Source: Mycolicibacterium septicum DSM 44393 (GTDB lineage: Bacteria; Actinomycetota; Actinomycetes; Mycobacteriales; Mycobacteriaceae). Taken from it: 64,000 nt of DNA. Below the pieces are notes generated by a model, which was given only the letters and a program-made list of their open reading frames with translations, was not told where the DNA came from and ran no database searches. Location: assembly GCF_000455325.1 (NCBI RefSeq), contig NZ_HG322952.1, positions 865,109-929,108 on the forward strand, in the 5' to 3' direction. Made by a program: the position numbers and the translations under genes. How positions within the stretch are numbered: position 1 is the first letter of the stretch; every line of letters starts with the position of its first letter. Shown in pieces: positions 32,483 through 41,358 of the stretch.

Positions 32483-33577
32483 ATGACTGCCCCACCGCCA
32501 GCAGTGCCCACGCCCGAAGGCAGCCCCGACGCCGGGGCCGTGTGGCATTACGGCGATCCGCTCGGCGAACAGCAGGCCGCTGCGGGTGCCGCCGTTCTGG
32601 TCGACCGGTCGCACCGCGCAGTCCTGACCCTGACCGGCAAGGACCGTCAGACGTGGCTGCACAGCATCTCCAGCCAGCACGTCAGCGCATTGCCGGACGG
32701 CATGGTCACCGAGAACCTGAGCCTGGATATGCAGGGCCGTGTCGAAGATCACTGGATTCAGACCGACCTCGGCGGCACCACGTACCTGGACACCGAACCG
32801 TGGCGGGGCGAACCGCTGCTGGCCTACCTGCGCAAGATGGTGTTCTGGTCCGACGTGCAGGTCGAGCCCGCGGATCTGGCGGTGCTGTCTCTGCTCGGGC
32901 CCGGGCTTGCCGATGACCAGGTCATCAAGGCCCTGGGCTGCGCGGAGCTGCCAGAGGAGGCGACGGCGGTCGCACTGCCCGGCGGCGGGTTCCTGCGCCG
33001 GCTGCCCGCCCCGGGAATCGAACTGGACCTGGTGGTGCCACGAGAGGCAGTCGCCGAGTACACCCGGCGGCTGACCGAGGCCGGCGTGCGGCCGGCCGGG
33101 ATCTGGACCTACGAGGCCCACCGCGTGGCCTCCGGGCGCCCGAGGTTGGGGGTCGACACCGACGAGCGCACCATCCCGCACGAGGTCGGCTGGATCGGCG
33201 GCCCCGGCGTCGGAGCGGTCCACCTGGACAAGGGTTGCTACCGCGGTCAGGAGACCGTTGCACGGGTGCACAACCTGGGCAAACCACCCCGGATGCTGGT
33301 GATCCTGCAGCTCGACGGCTCCTCTGACCGGCCAGTGACGGGCGACGCGGTGACCGCGGGCGGGCGCAACGTCGGCCGGATCGGCACCGTCGTCGAGCAC
33401 GCCGACGACGGCCCGATCGCATTGGCCCTGGTCAAACGGGGACTGCCGGCCGATACCGAGCTGGTCGCCGGCGCCGAGGCGCAGGCACCCGCCGTGATCG
33501 ACCCCGATTCCCTGCCGGAGGCGGATGCCACCGCCGGCGCCGGGCGGGCGGCAGTGGATCGACTCCGGGGGCGTTAA
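32483..33577 (+). CDS. ygfZ: Folate-binding YgfZ/GcvT-like protein
   Basis: 364 aa. GcvT-type N-terminal fold (VDRSHRAVLTLTGKDRQTWLH, residues 38-58 region) and the family signature KGCYRGQETVARVHNLG (about residues 250-266). YgfZ proteins bind tetrahydrofolate and help repair or assemble Fe-S enzymes. Leaderless start by TAGAGT at 32470. Orthologue of Rv0811c by order. Downstream, 264 bp lead to the DUF3073 gene. Confidence 0.92.
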   Translation: MTAPPPAVPTPEGSPDAGAVWHYGDPLGEQQAAAGAAVLVDRSHRAVLTLTGKDRQTWLHSISSQHVSALPDGMVTENLSLDMQGRVEDHWIQTDLGGTTYLDTEPWRGEPLLAYLRKMVFWSDVQVEPADLAVLSLLGPGLADDQVIKALGCAELPEEATAVALPGGGFLRRLPAPGIELDLVVPREAVAEYTRRLTEAGVRPAGIWTYEAHRVASGRPRLGVDTDERTIPHEVGWIGGPGVGAVHLDKGCYRGQETVARVHNLGKPPRMLVILQLDGSSDRPVTGDAVTAGGRNVGRIGTVVEHADDGPIALALVKRGLPADTELVAGAEAQAPAVIDPDSLPEADATAGAGRAAVDRLRGR

Positions 33578-33757
33578 GCCGTGGAACAGGTCATCAGCAC
33601 GTAAACTCACTCGGTCACCGACGACGTGACGACCGTCTCTGCGCGGATCCTCGCGTTCTTGGTGACGGTCGTGCCGCTGTGCAACGACGCACGGTAGCCG
33701 GGCCCGCAGCCACTCGATGTGAGGTAGGGCCTGACAGCACTTCTCGGACGGGCACGG

Positions 33758-33763
33758 TAAAGT
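33758..33763 (+). promoter_or_regulatory. -10 candidate upstream of the DUF3073 gene
   Basis: TAAAGT about 78 bp before ATG 33842. The leader then holds a CGGAGC...GCTCCG hairpin (about 33791-33819) and GAGGGGG before the start. The rest of 33578-33757 shows no gene I can support. Confidence 0.4.
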
Positions 33764-33841
33764 GTTGGCAGGAAATAAAGACACACAGATCGGAGCCGCC
33801 TAGCTATTGGGCCGCTCCGTTATTGCGCGAGGGGGTCCCCC

Positions 33842-34015
33842 ATGGGCCGCGGCCGGGCTAAGGCAAAGCAGACCAAGGTTGCACGTGACCTTAAGTACAG
33901 CTCGCCGAATACCGACTTCAGTCAGCTCCAACGTGAGCTGTCGGGATCTCCCGATTCCGGCGACGTCAATGACGATGCCGAAGACTGGTCGGGCGAGGAC
34001 GACTGGCGGCGCTGA
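33842..34015 (+). CDS. DUF3073 small conserved protein
   Basis: 57 aa: a basic head (MGRGRAKAKQTKVARDLKYS) and a strongly acidic tail (DVNDDAEDW, GEDDW) that ends in Arg-Arg. Length and charge pattern match the actinobacterial DUF3073 family (Rv0810c). GAGGGGG lies 6 nt upstream. Possibly nucleic-acid- or ribosome-associated from its charge split, but no function is known. Confidence 0.9.
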   Translation: MGRGRAKAKQTKVARDLKYSSPNTDFSQLQRELSGSPDSGDVNDDAEDWSGEDDWRR

Positions 34016-34042
34016 GCCGCCGGCATTCTTTTCGTAGAACTT

Positions 34043-34096
34043 AGATACAGGTCGCGCTGATCGCGCACGTCGCTTACCAGCGCGACCTGTCTATCT
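34043..34096. terminator. Bidirectional terminator between DUF3073 and purM
   Basis: Arm 34043-34059 (AGATACAGGTCGCGCTG) pairs with 34078-34096 apart from a small bulge. It sits between two convergent stops and ends in a short TT/AA-containing stretch on both sides. Confidence 0.8.
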
Positions 34097-34098
34097 GC

Positions 34099-35190
34099 CT
34101 AAAACCGCGGATGCTGTCCGACCAGCTGGGCGCGCGCACTGTCCTTGCCGCCCTTCTTCACGGTTCCCAGCGTCCAGCAGTCCAGGTGCCGTGCGGTCAG
34201 GATGGCCAGCGCGCGATCGGTGTCCTCCGGGGCGACGACGGCGACCATCCCGACGCCCATGTTGAACGTCTTCTCCATCTCGGCACGCTCGATGCGTCCG
34301 CGCTGGGCGATCATCTGGAACACGGGCGCAGGCGTCCACGTACCGCGATCCAGCTCTGCGGTCAGGCCATGGGGCACCACACGCTCCAGGTTGCCCGCCA
34401 GGCCACCGCCGGTGACGTGGCAGAACGTACGCACCTGCGTCTCGGCGGCCAGCGCCAGGCAGTCCTTGGCATAGATGCGGGTCGGCTCCAGCAACTCCTC
34501 GCCGAGGGTGCGGCCGAACTCTTCGACGTGGCCGGCCAGGTTCATCCGGTCGATCTCCAGCAGCACCTTGCGGGCCAGCGAGTAGCCGTTGGAGTGCAGC
34601 CCGCTGGACTTCATGGCGATGATCACGTCGCCGGGGCGGACGCGATCGGGTCCGAGCACGTTGTCGGCCTCGACGATGCCGACGCCGGTCGCGGAGATGT
34701 CGTAGTGGTCGGGTTCCATCAGCCCGGGATGTTCGGCCGTCTCGCCGCCCAGCAGCGCGCAGCCGGCCTGGACACAGCCTTCGGCGATGCCGGACACGAT
34801 CGCACTGACCCGCTCGGGGACGGTACGGCCGACGGCGATGTAGTCCTGCAGGAACAGCGGCTCGGCGCCGCACACCACGAGGTCGTCGACCACCATGGCG
34901 ACCAGGTCCAGCCCGACGGTGTCGTGCTTGTCCATGGCCTGGGCGACGGCGAGCTTGGTGCCCACACCGTCGGTCGAGGCGGCCAGCACCGGCTCGCGGT
35001 ATCCGCCCCGTAAGGCGAACAATCCGGCAAACCCGCCTAGACCGCCCCTGACCTCAGGTCGGGTCGCCTTGGCGGCGAGGGGTTTGAAGAGTTCAACAGC
35101 GCGGTCACCGGCTTCGATATCCACTCCGGCCGACGCGTACGAAATGCTGTTGTGTTCGGCGATGCCGTGCTGTTCGGCGCCCTTAGTCAT
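34099..35190 (-). CDS. purM: Phosphoribosylformylglycinamidine cyclo-ligase
   Basis: 363 aa from ATG 35190 (MTKGAEQHG). AIR-synthase signature segments: ASTDGVGTKLAVAQAMDKHD, VDDLVVCGAEPLFLQDYIAVG and GLLGGETAEHPG-type loop, with the GGGLAGNLERVVP segment near 275. Converts FGAM to AIR, step five of purine synthesis. The start is leaderless by TAGCCT at 35199-35204. It follows purF on the same strand with an 84-bp gap, but that gap holds its own -10. Confidence 0.95.
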   Translation of the reverse strand: MTKGAEQHGIAEHNSISYASAGVDIEAGDRAVELFKPLAAKATRPEVRGGLGGFAGLFALRGGYREPVLAASTDGVGTKLAVAQAMDKHDTVGLDLVAMVVDDLVVCGAEPLFLQDYIAVGRTVPERVSAIVSGIAEGCVQAGCALLGGETAEHPGLMEPDHYDISATGVGIVEADNVLGPDRVRPGDVIIAMKSSGLHSNGYSLARKVLLEIDRMNLAGHVEEFGRTLGEELLEPTRIYAKDCLALAAETQVRTFCHVTGGGLAGNLERVVPHGLTAELDRGTWTPAPVFQMIAQRGRIERAEMEKTFNMGVGMVAVVAPEDTDRALAILTARHLDCWTLGTVKKGGKDSARAQLVGQHPRF

Positions 35191-35198
35191 CGCAAGCA

Positions 35199-35204
35199 AG
35201 GCTA
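35199..35204 (-). promoter_or_regulatory. -10 element of purM
   Basis: TAGCCT on the minus strand, 8 nt before ATG 35190; leaderless pattern. Confidence 0.6.
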
Positions 35205-35274
35205 CCGCCCCGCTGTTACGGGGGTACAGCGCAGGAGGTGTTAAGGACACCTCAAGGACGTCGCGACCGTGACG

Positions 35275-36807
35275 TCAGGGCCTGCGCAGCGCCGATGCGT
35301 TGTCGTTGTCGGGCTGCAGCGGAATGCCGGTGCGGGCTGCGGTGGCCAGCATCTGCTCGATGACGTTCTTGCCCAGTGCGGTCTCGCCGGGCAGCTCGAT
35401 CGGGTAGTTCCCGTCGAAACAGGCCGAGCACAGCCGGGTGGGCGGTTGCTCGGTGGCCGCGATCATGCCCTGCTTGGAGATGTAGCCCAGGCTGTCGGCA
35501 CCGATGGCGTGCCGCACCGCCTCCAGCATCTCGCCCGGGTGCTCGGCGGATGCCGCGTTGGCGATGAGCTCGGCCGGGGTGGCGAAGTCGATGCCGTAGA
35601 AGCAGGGCCATTTCACGGGCGGCGAGGCGATCCGGACGTGGACCTCCAGCGCCCCTGCCTCACGCAACATCCGGACCAGGGCGCGCTGGGTGTTGCCGCG
35701 CACGATCGAATCGTCGACGACGATGAGTCGCTTGCCGCGGATGACCTCCCGCAGCGGGTTGAGCTTGAGCCGGATACCCAGCTGCCGGATGGTCTGCGAG
35801 GGCTGGATGAAGGTACGGCCCACGTAGGCGTTCTTCATCAGGCCCTGCCCGAACGGGATCCCGGATTCCTGCGCGTAGCCGACGGCAGCCGGCGTTCCCG
35901 ACTCCGGGACGCCGATCACCAGGTCGGCGTCGATCGGGTGCTCGCGGGCCAGCCGCCGGCCGATGTCGACGCGCGTGGCGTGCACCGAGCGGCCCACCAG
36001 CGTGCTGTCGGGCCGGGCCAGGTAGACGTACTCGAAGACGCAGCCCTTGGGTTCGGGGTTGGCGAACCGGGTGGAGCGGACGCCGTCGGCATCGATGGCA
36101 AGGAGTTCACCGGGTTCGATGTCGCGGACGAACGAAGCGCCGACGATGTCGAGCGCGGCGGTTTCGGAGGCCACCACCCAGCCGCGGTCGAGCCGGCCGA
36201 GCGCCAGCGGGCGCACACCGTGCGGGTCGCGGGCGGCATAGAGGGTGTTCTCGTCCATGAAGGTCAGGCAGAACGCGCCGCGCACGGTGGGCAGCAGGTC
36301 CAGGGCGGCCTGCTCCAGCGTCGCGTCGGCGGCGCCGTGGGCCAGGAGCGCCCCGAGGATGTCGGAATCGGTGGTGGCGGCCGGGGCGCCCTTCATGTCG
36401 ATCAGTCCGGCTTCACGGGCGCGGGTCGCCAGCTCCGCGGTGTTGACCAGGTTGCCGTTGTGTCCGAGTGCGACGCCGGTCCCGGCGGCGGTGTTGCGGA
36501 ACACCGGCTGGGCGTTCTCCCACGTGGTGGATCCGGTGGTGGAGTAGCGACAGTGTCCGACGGCGACGTGGCCCGGCATGGCGGCCAGGGTCTGCTCGTC
36601 GAATACCTGACTGACCAGCCCGAGGTCTTTGAAGACCAGGATCTGGGAGCCGTCGGAAACGGCGATGCCCGCTGCTTCCTGGCCACGGTGCTGCAGCGCG
36701 TACAGGCCGTAGTAGGTGAGCTTGGCAACGTCTTCACCCGGGGCCCAGACCCCGAATACGCCGCACTCTTCGCGCGGTTCGTTCTCTTCGAGTTGCTGCA
36801 CAGTCAC
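35275..36807 (-). CDS. purF: Amidophosphoribosyltransferase
   Basis: 510 aa from GTG 36807. The mature enzyme begins at the processed Cys in EECGVFGVWAPGED, the N-terminal nucleophile for glutamine hydrolysis. The PRPP-binding loop is RLIVVDDSIVRGNTQRALVR (about residues 370-390). Conserved Fe-S-type Cys residues (PCFYGIDF, RLCSACFDG) are present. It commits PRPP to purine synthesis. Unlike the other pur genes it has a short leader: TAGACT at 36848-36853 puts the transcript start near 36840, and GGGAG precedes the GTG. Confidence 0.95.
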   Translation of the reverse strand: MTVQQLEENEPREECGVFGVWAPGEDVAKLTYYGLYALQHRGQEAAGIAVSDGSQILVFKDLGLVSQVFDEQTLAAMPGHVAVGHCRYSTTGSTTWENAQPVFRNTAAGTGVALGHNGNLVNTAELATRAREAGLIDMKGAPAATTDSDILGALLAHGAADATLEQAALDLLPTVRGAFCLTFMDENTLYAARDPHGVRPLALGRLDRGWVVASETAALDIVGASFVRDIEPGELLAIDADGVRSTRFANPEPKGCVFEYVYLARPDSTLVGRSVHATRVDIGRRLAREHPIDADLVIGVPESGTPAAVGYAQESGIPFGQGLMKNAYVGRTFIQPSQTIRQLGIRLKLNPLREVIRGKRLIVVDDSIVRGNTQRALVRMLREAGALEVHVRIASPPVKWPCFYGIDFATPAELIANAASAEHPGEMLEAVRHAIGADSLGYISKQGMIAATEQPPTRLCSACFDGNYPIELPGETALGKNVIEQMLATAARTGIPLQPDNDNASALRRP

Positions 36808-36847
36808 GATAGGGCTGCTCCCGGGGCGGCGGTTGGTGACATAACCG

Positions 36848-36853
36848 AGTCTA
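36848..36853 (-). promoter_or_regulatory. -10 element of purF
   Basis: TAGACT on the minus strand, about 40 nt upstream of GTG 36807, giving a leader of about 33 nt. The codon at the predicted transcript start is GTC, so this gene is not leaderless. Confidence 0.5.
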
Positions 36854-37027
36854 CGGTCCAGGTGGGCCAACAAAAGAATCGAATGGCCGGTCTGGCACCG
36901 GCTTTTCCAACAGCGGGCGACACGATCGCCATTCCCGCACCCATCTACCGGGGTGTGGCCAGCCGTACCCGGATCCGTCGGGATAACCCCATCGACCCAC
37001 TACATGGCAACGGCAAGGATGGATTTC

Positions 37028-38371
37028 GTGACGCGCCAACTCTCCGAGAAGCCGGCAACCGATCCCCTCGACCCCGACGCGGAGACCCGGCCGCAACCGT
37101 GGCCGGGGGTGACGAAGATCGCATTTCGGTTCTGCTTCCTGTACTTCGGCCTGTTCTGTCTGTTGTTCGCGCAGATCACGTTCGCCTTCCTGGGGATCGT
37201 CGGCCACTGGCTGCCGGATCGGGCGGTGATGTGGCAGATGACCGTCTTCGGGCCCGTGGTGGGCTGGGTCGGCAGCCACGTCTTCGGCGTCGAGGCGGTT
37301 CTGCATCAGGACTCGGGCAGCGGGGACCAGGCCGCGATCTGGGTGACGATGTTCTGCCTGCTGGTGTTCGCCGTCGTCGGCACAGCGGTGTGGTCGTGGG
37401 TGGACCGGCAGCGACACGACTACTCGAGGCTGTGGGCCTGGTTCCTGACATTTGTGCGGCTGTGCGTGGGCGGCCAGATGCTGTTCTACGGATTCGCCAA
37501 GCTGGTGCCGACCCAGATGCCCACGCCGCCGCTGGCCGCGTTGCTGCGCCCGTACGGCGAGTTCAGCCCGGCGTCGGTGCTGTGGCTCCAGGTCGGCAGC
37601 TCCTATCCGTACGAGATGGCGCTGGGCGCGGTCGAGGTGCTCGCCGGGTTGTTGCTGTTCCTGCCGCGGACCGGGACGCTGGGCGCCCTGCTCGGCGTGG
37701 CCAGCATGGCGCAGGTGTTCCTGCTGAACATGACCTTCGATGTGCCGGTGAAGATTCTCTCCGGACATCTCCTGCTGATGGGTCTGGTGCTGCTCGCCCC
37801 GCAATACCGCCGGCTGGCCGACTTCCTGGTGCTGCAGCGCACCACCGAACCGGCCGTCCAACCCGAACTGTTCGCCGGCGCTCGGGCCAACAACATCGCG
37901 GCGCGGATACAGGCCGCACTCGGTATCTGGATCGTGGCCGGTTGTGTCCTGACCAGCTGGCAGAGCTGGAGCGAGTACGGCGGCGGCCGCGTCAAACCCG
38001 AGCTGTACGGGATCTGGACGGTCAGCCGCTTCGACGTCGACGGCGCGGCGGCACCGCCGCTGACCACCGATCAGTACCGTTGGCAGCGCGTCGTTTTCGA
38101 TCTGCCCGAGCTACTCACCTACCAACGGATGAGCGGCGAACTGGTGGACGCACCGGTCAAGGTCGACGGGAACAACCTCACGGTGTCGGGACCGGACGGC
38201 TCACCCCTGGCCACGCTCACCGCGTCCCGGCCGACACCCGAGCAGCTGCGGCTGACCGGTGAGTTGTCCGGCCGCGACGTCGCGATCTGGCTGGATCGGC
38301 AGGATCTGAACCAGTTCACCCTGCGGAACCGGGGCTTTCACTGGGTGCAGGAGTATCCCTACTTCCGGTGA
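37028..38371 (+). CDS. DoxX-like membrane protein
   Basis: 447 aa from GTG 37028 (AAGGA 8 nt upstream; ATG 37019 and ATG 37004 are alternatives). Several TM segments: about residues 32-52, 60-78, 100-120, 145-165, 190-215 and 225-245, with DoxX-type text (LCVGGQMLFYGFAKLVPTQM and LAGLLLFLPRTGTLGALLG), then a TM near 295 and a soluble C-terminal domain of about 130 residues (GIWTVSRFDVDG to HWVQEYPYF). The soluble part may bind a ligand outside the membrane. I do not recognise the specific function. Confidence 0.8.
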   Translation: MTRQLSEKPATDPLDPDAETRPQPWPGVTKIAFRFCFLYFGLFCLLFAQITFAFLGIVGHWLPDRAVMWQMTVFGPVVGWVGSHVFGVEAVLHQDSGSGDQAAIWVTMFCLLVFAVVGTAVWSWVDRQRHDYSRLWAWFLTFVRLCVGGQMLFYGFAKLVPTQMPTPPLAALLRPYGEFSPASVLWLQVGSSYPYEMALGAVEVLAGLLLFLPRTGTLGALLGVASMAQVFLLNMTFDVPVKILSGHLLLMGLVLLAPQYRRLADFLVLQRTTEPAVQPELFAGARANNIAARIQAALGIWIVAGCVLTSWQSWSEYGGGRVKPELYGIWTVSRFDVDGAAAPPLTTDQYRWQRVVFDLPELLTYQRMSGELVDAPVKVDGNNLTVSGPDGSPLATLTASRPTPEQLRLTGELSGRDVAIWLDRQDLNQFTLRNRGFHWVQEYPYFR

Positions 38372-38398
38372 GCCGGCCGCCACGCGCGGCGAACGGGA

Positions 38399-38788
38399 CT
38401 AGACACTCCCCAGCGGCACCAGGGGCAGCCAGCGGGCCACCTCGCCGGCCCTCGATCCCGACATCTGCACCGCTACCCCGGCGTCGTCCAGGTCGAGCTG
38501 CCCGGTAGCCAGCAGCAGCCAGGTGCGGGGATCGGTTTCCACGACGTTGGGCGGGTTGCCCCGGGTGTGGCGGGGCCCTTCGATGCACTGCACCGCGACG
38601 AACGGCGGCACTCTCACCTCGACGCTGGCGCCCGGTGCTACCGCCGCCAGGGTGCGCGCGGTCAGCCGGACCGCGTCGGCCAGCTCGGCGCGGGCGGGTT
38701 CGGCATGGGTGGGTTCGCGTAGCCAGTCGGCCACGGCGGCGACCGCCGCCCTGGTCTTTTGCGGATCTACACTGCCTCGCGCGGCCAT
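38399..38788 (-). CDS. Sterol-carrier-family protein (Rv0807-like)
   Basis: 129 aa, the same length as I recall for Rv0807. An alpha-helical N-terminal half (VAAVADWLREPTHAEPARAELADAV region) and a beta-rich C-terminal half with VEVRVPPFVAVQCIEGP and HTRGNPPNVVETDPRTWL, as in the MDMPI/SCP-type C-terminal domains of actinobacteria. No catalytic residues identified. Divergent from the MCE gene, the starts only 18 bp apart, so the two may share a regulatory region. Confidence 0.82.
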   Translation of the reverse strand: MAARGSVDPQKTRAAVAAVADWLREPTHAEPARAELADAVRLTARTLAAVAPGASVEVRVPPFVAVQCIEGPRHTRGNPPNVVETDPRTWLLLATGQLDLDDAGVAVQMSGSRAGEVARWLPLVPLGSV

Positions 38789-38792
38789 GCCA

Positions 38793-38798
38793 TAGAGT
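38793..38798 (+). promoter_or_regulatory. -10 element of the orphan mce gene
   Basis: TAGAGT, 8 nt before GTG 38807; leaderless pattern. Confidence 0.55.
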
Positions 38799-38806
38799 CT
38801 CGCAAA

Positions 38807-40012
38807 GTGTTTGCCGATCACCGTAATCCGCCGTATCGCATGGCCGGTGCAGTGCTCTTGGTGATCCTCGCGCTCGCATTCGGGTTGATCGTGGCGCAGT
38901 TCCGGGGCGCTTTCGAACCCAAGACACCGCTGACCCTGCTGGCCTCGCGGGCGGGCCTGGTCCTCGATCCCGGTTCGAAGGTGACCTTCAACGGGGTTCC
39001 GATCGGCCGGGTGGCCACGGTGAGCGCCGACGGCAACCCGGTCCGGGCCCAGGTACGGCTCGACATCAACCCGAAGTACATGGACCTCCTGCCTGCCAAC
39101 GTCCAGACCTCGATCCAGGCGACCACGGTGTTCGGCAACAAATACGTCGCCTTCACCTCGCCGGAACATCCGAGCCCGCAACGGGTTTCGAGCTCCACCC
39201 CACTCGACGTCACGGCAGTCACCACCGAGTTCAACAGTTTGTTCGAGACCATCACCGCCATCACCGAACAGGTCGACCCGATCAAGCTGAACCAGACCCT
39301 GTCGGCCACCGCGCAGGCCTTGACCGGGCTGGGCAGTGCGTTCGGGCAGTCGCTGAGCGACGGCAACACGATCCTCGGCGATGTGAACCCGCGCATGCCC
39401 GCGCTGCGCCACGACATCGCCGCCCTGGCCGATCTCGGCGAACGCTACGCGGCGGCCGGACCCGACCTGTTCGACGGCCTGACCGACGCCGCTCGCAGTG
39501 CCGCCACCTTCAACTCGCAGCGCGGTCAACTCGACGCCGCGCTGATCGCAGCGATCGGCTTCGCCGGGACCGGTTCCGACATCCTCGAGCGCGGCGGCCC
39601 GTATCTACAGCGCGGCGCACAGGACCTGATCCCGACGTCGAAACTGTTCGACAAGTACCAGGGGCAGCTGTTCTGCACCATCCGCAACTACCACGACGTC
39701 GCGCCCGCCTTCTATGCGACGTTCGGCGGCGACAACGGATATTCGTTCGACAGCACGGGAACCTTGTCGAGCATCGGCGTGGGCAACGCCTACGTGTATC
39801 CGGACAACCTGCCACGGGTCAACGCCAAGGGCGGGCCCGAGGGCAAGCCCGGCTGCTGGAAGCCGATCACCAAAGACCTGTGGCCTGCGCCGTACCTGGT
39901 GATGGACACCGGACTGTCGATCGCGCCGTACAACCATGTCGAACTCGGCTCGCCGATCTTCACCGACTACGTCTGGGGACGGCAGATCGGTGAGCCCACG
40001 ATCAACCCGTGA
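38807..40012 (+). CDS. Orphan MCE-family protein
   Basis: 401 aa from GTG 38807 (frame opens at 38759; leaderless by TAGAGT). N-terminal TM anchor (GAVLLVILALAFGLIVAQF), then the MCE domain (LTLLASRAGLVLDPGSKVTF, IGRVATVS, about residues 40-120), a helical MCE-associated region with long heptad-like stretches, and a C-terminal Gly/Pro-rich part. MCE proteins normally come as six with two YrbE permeases; no such genes lie around it. It could serve as an accessory subunit of another Mce complex. Closest in plan to MceA-type chains. Confidence 0.85.
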   Translation: MFADHRNPPYRMAGAVLLVILALAFGLIVAQFRGAFEPKTPLTLLASRAGLVLDPGSKVTFNGVPIGRVATVSADGNPVRAQVRLDINPKYMDLLPANVQTSIQATTVFGNKYVAFTSPEHPSPQRVSSSTPLDVTAVTTEFNSLFETITAITEQVDPIKLNQTLSATAQALTGLGSAFGQSLSDGNTILGDVNPRMPALRHDIAALADLGERYAAAGPDLFDGLTDAARSAATFNSQRGQLDAALIAAIGFAGTGSDILERGGPYLQRGAQDLIPTSKLFDKYQGQLFCTIRNYHDVAPAFYATFGGDNGYSFDSTGTLSSIGVGNAYVYPDNLPRVNAKGGPEGKPGCWKPITKDLWPAPYLVMDTGLSIAPYNHVELGSPIFTDYVWGRQIGEPTINP

Positions 40013-40089
40013 CCGCTTACGATCTTGTCCGAGGCCTTTGCGCGAAAAGGGGATTTGTGAACGCGTCGCCGATACAAGAAGTCTGATCG

Positions 40090-41358
40090 ATGCCTAAACG
40101 CGCAGTACCGGCGAGCCCTGAGCAGCCCGCCGCCTGGCCCCCCGCACTTGCAGCATGGCGCGCCGTCGGCCTGTCGCTCGCACCGATCGGAGCCGCGGCC
40201 TTCAACGGGGTGGCCGGCCTGTGCGCCGCGGCCATCGCCGCCGTTTTGATCTTCGCGTTCGCCCGCCTGCACCGGAATGCACCACAGTCCGTATCGACGG
40301 GTGATCTGGTGGCCTCCACGGTAGGTCCGGCCGCCGGGCGGTTCACCAGCCTCATCCAGCTGGCGGCCTATGTGCTGCTGGGTGTGGCCGCCGCGCTCAC
40401 GCTCGCGCTACAGCCGTTGACCGGAGCACCGGATCTGGAGACCGCGCTGGCCGGCTGGTGGTGGCCCGGCTGGTCTGTTGCAGTGGTGGTCATCGCCGGT
40501 GCGGTGGTGGCCTACCTGCCGACGCGGGCGGTGGGTGCCACGGCCGCCGCGCTGACCGGTGTGGGCCTGTTGGTTTTCCTCTACCTTGCGCTGGCGATCA
40601 TGGCCCGGGTGGGCTCGGGTACACCTCCGGTTCAGTTCGGCGGGCCCACGCCCGTCAATTCGGTCCTGCTGGTGACGGCGGCAGCCATTCCGCTCGGCCT
40701 GGCGTTGGTGGGATTCGAGGCCGCGACCGTGGTCAGTGGCCGCCTTGAATCTGTGGCGCGCCCGGTGGGCGCGGCGGTGGGGATCACGGCGCTGGTCGCG
40801 GTCGTCCTGCTGCTGGCCGCCAACATCGGCGCGACCGGCGGGTTCCACCCCACCGCCGCGAACCTCCCGCTGATCGTCTCCCAGTTCTACTCGGATGCCG
40901 GGTTCTACTGGTTCACCACCGGGGCGTTGTGCCTGGGATCGGCCGCGGTGCTGGCCTTGACGTGGGCGGCCACCCGGGTCGCGGGACGATTGTTCGGTTC
41001 CGGTCCGGAGGTGGCGATCCTGGTTCCCGCGGTGATGTGTGTGCTGGCCGTGGCGTTCAGCCGGTTCCAGGATCACATCGGCAGACTGCAGATAGCGGTC
41101 CCGGCGCTGCTCTTACTGGTGGTCTATGTGCTTGTCACGGAGGCCAATTCGCGCGTCGAAGGGTCCGCGGCGGCACAGCAGGCGCCGAGGGTGATCCTGA
41201 CCGTGGTGGTGGTCTGCGTGGTGTTGATCCCGCTGCGGGTCACCAGTTTCGCGATACCGGCGTTGTGGCCGCTGGCCGCTACGGCTGTGATCCTCGCGGT
41301 GGCAGGGGTGTTGGCGCGGCTTGGTAGGCCAGTGCGGCCAGCGCCCCCGCCTCGTTGA
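40090..41358 (+). CDS. APC-superfamily amino-acid permease-like protein
   Basis: 422 aa with about 12 TM segments. Start MPKRAVPAS; the segment GLSLAPIGAAAFNGVAGLC corresponds to TM1 of the APC fold with its unwound Gly/Pro part, and VGFEAATVVSGRLESVARPV to the TM6 region. Substrate unknown. Its stop lies inside the CPBP gene on the opposite strand (80-bp tail-to-tail overlap). Confidence 0.82.
   Translation: MPKRAVPASPEQPAAWPPALAAWRAVGLSLAPIGAAAFNGVAGLCAAAIAAVLIFAFARLHRNAPQSVSTGDLVASTVGPAAGRFTSLIQLAAYVLLGVAAALTLALQPLTGAPDLETALAGWWWPGWSVAVVVIAGAVVAYLPTRAVGATAAALTGVGLLVFLYLALAIMARVGSGTPPVQFGGPTPVNSVLLVTAAAIPLGLALVGFEAATVVSGRLESVARPVGAAVGITALVAVVLLLAANIGATGGFHPTAANLPLIVSQFYSDAGFYWFTTGALCLGSAAVLALTWAATRVAGRLFGSGPEVAILVPAVMCVLAVAFSRFQDHIGRLQIAVPALLLLVVYVLVTEANSRVEGSAAAQQAPRVILTVVVVCVVLIPLRVTSFAIPALWPLAATAVILAVAGVLARLGRPVRPAPPPR

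Noticed and set aside
33615..33700. Short frame GTG 33627 to TAG as a 23-aa gene
   Set aside because: The TAAACT at 33602 would start transcription at 33615, not at this GTG; no other support.
32243..33784. 513-codon open frame on the minus strand
   Set aside because: Antisense of ygfZ and out of frame with the PLP enzyme; no recognisable domain.
35269..38262. 997-codon open frame on the plus strand
   Set aside because: It runs antisense through purF and in another frame of the DoxX-like gene. Both of those show full family motifs; the long frame is Arg/Gly/His-rich with no domain, a high-GC artefact.
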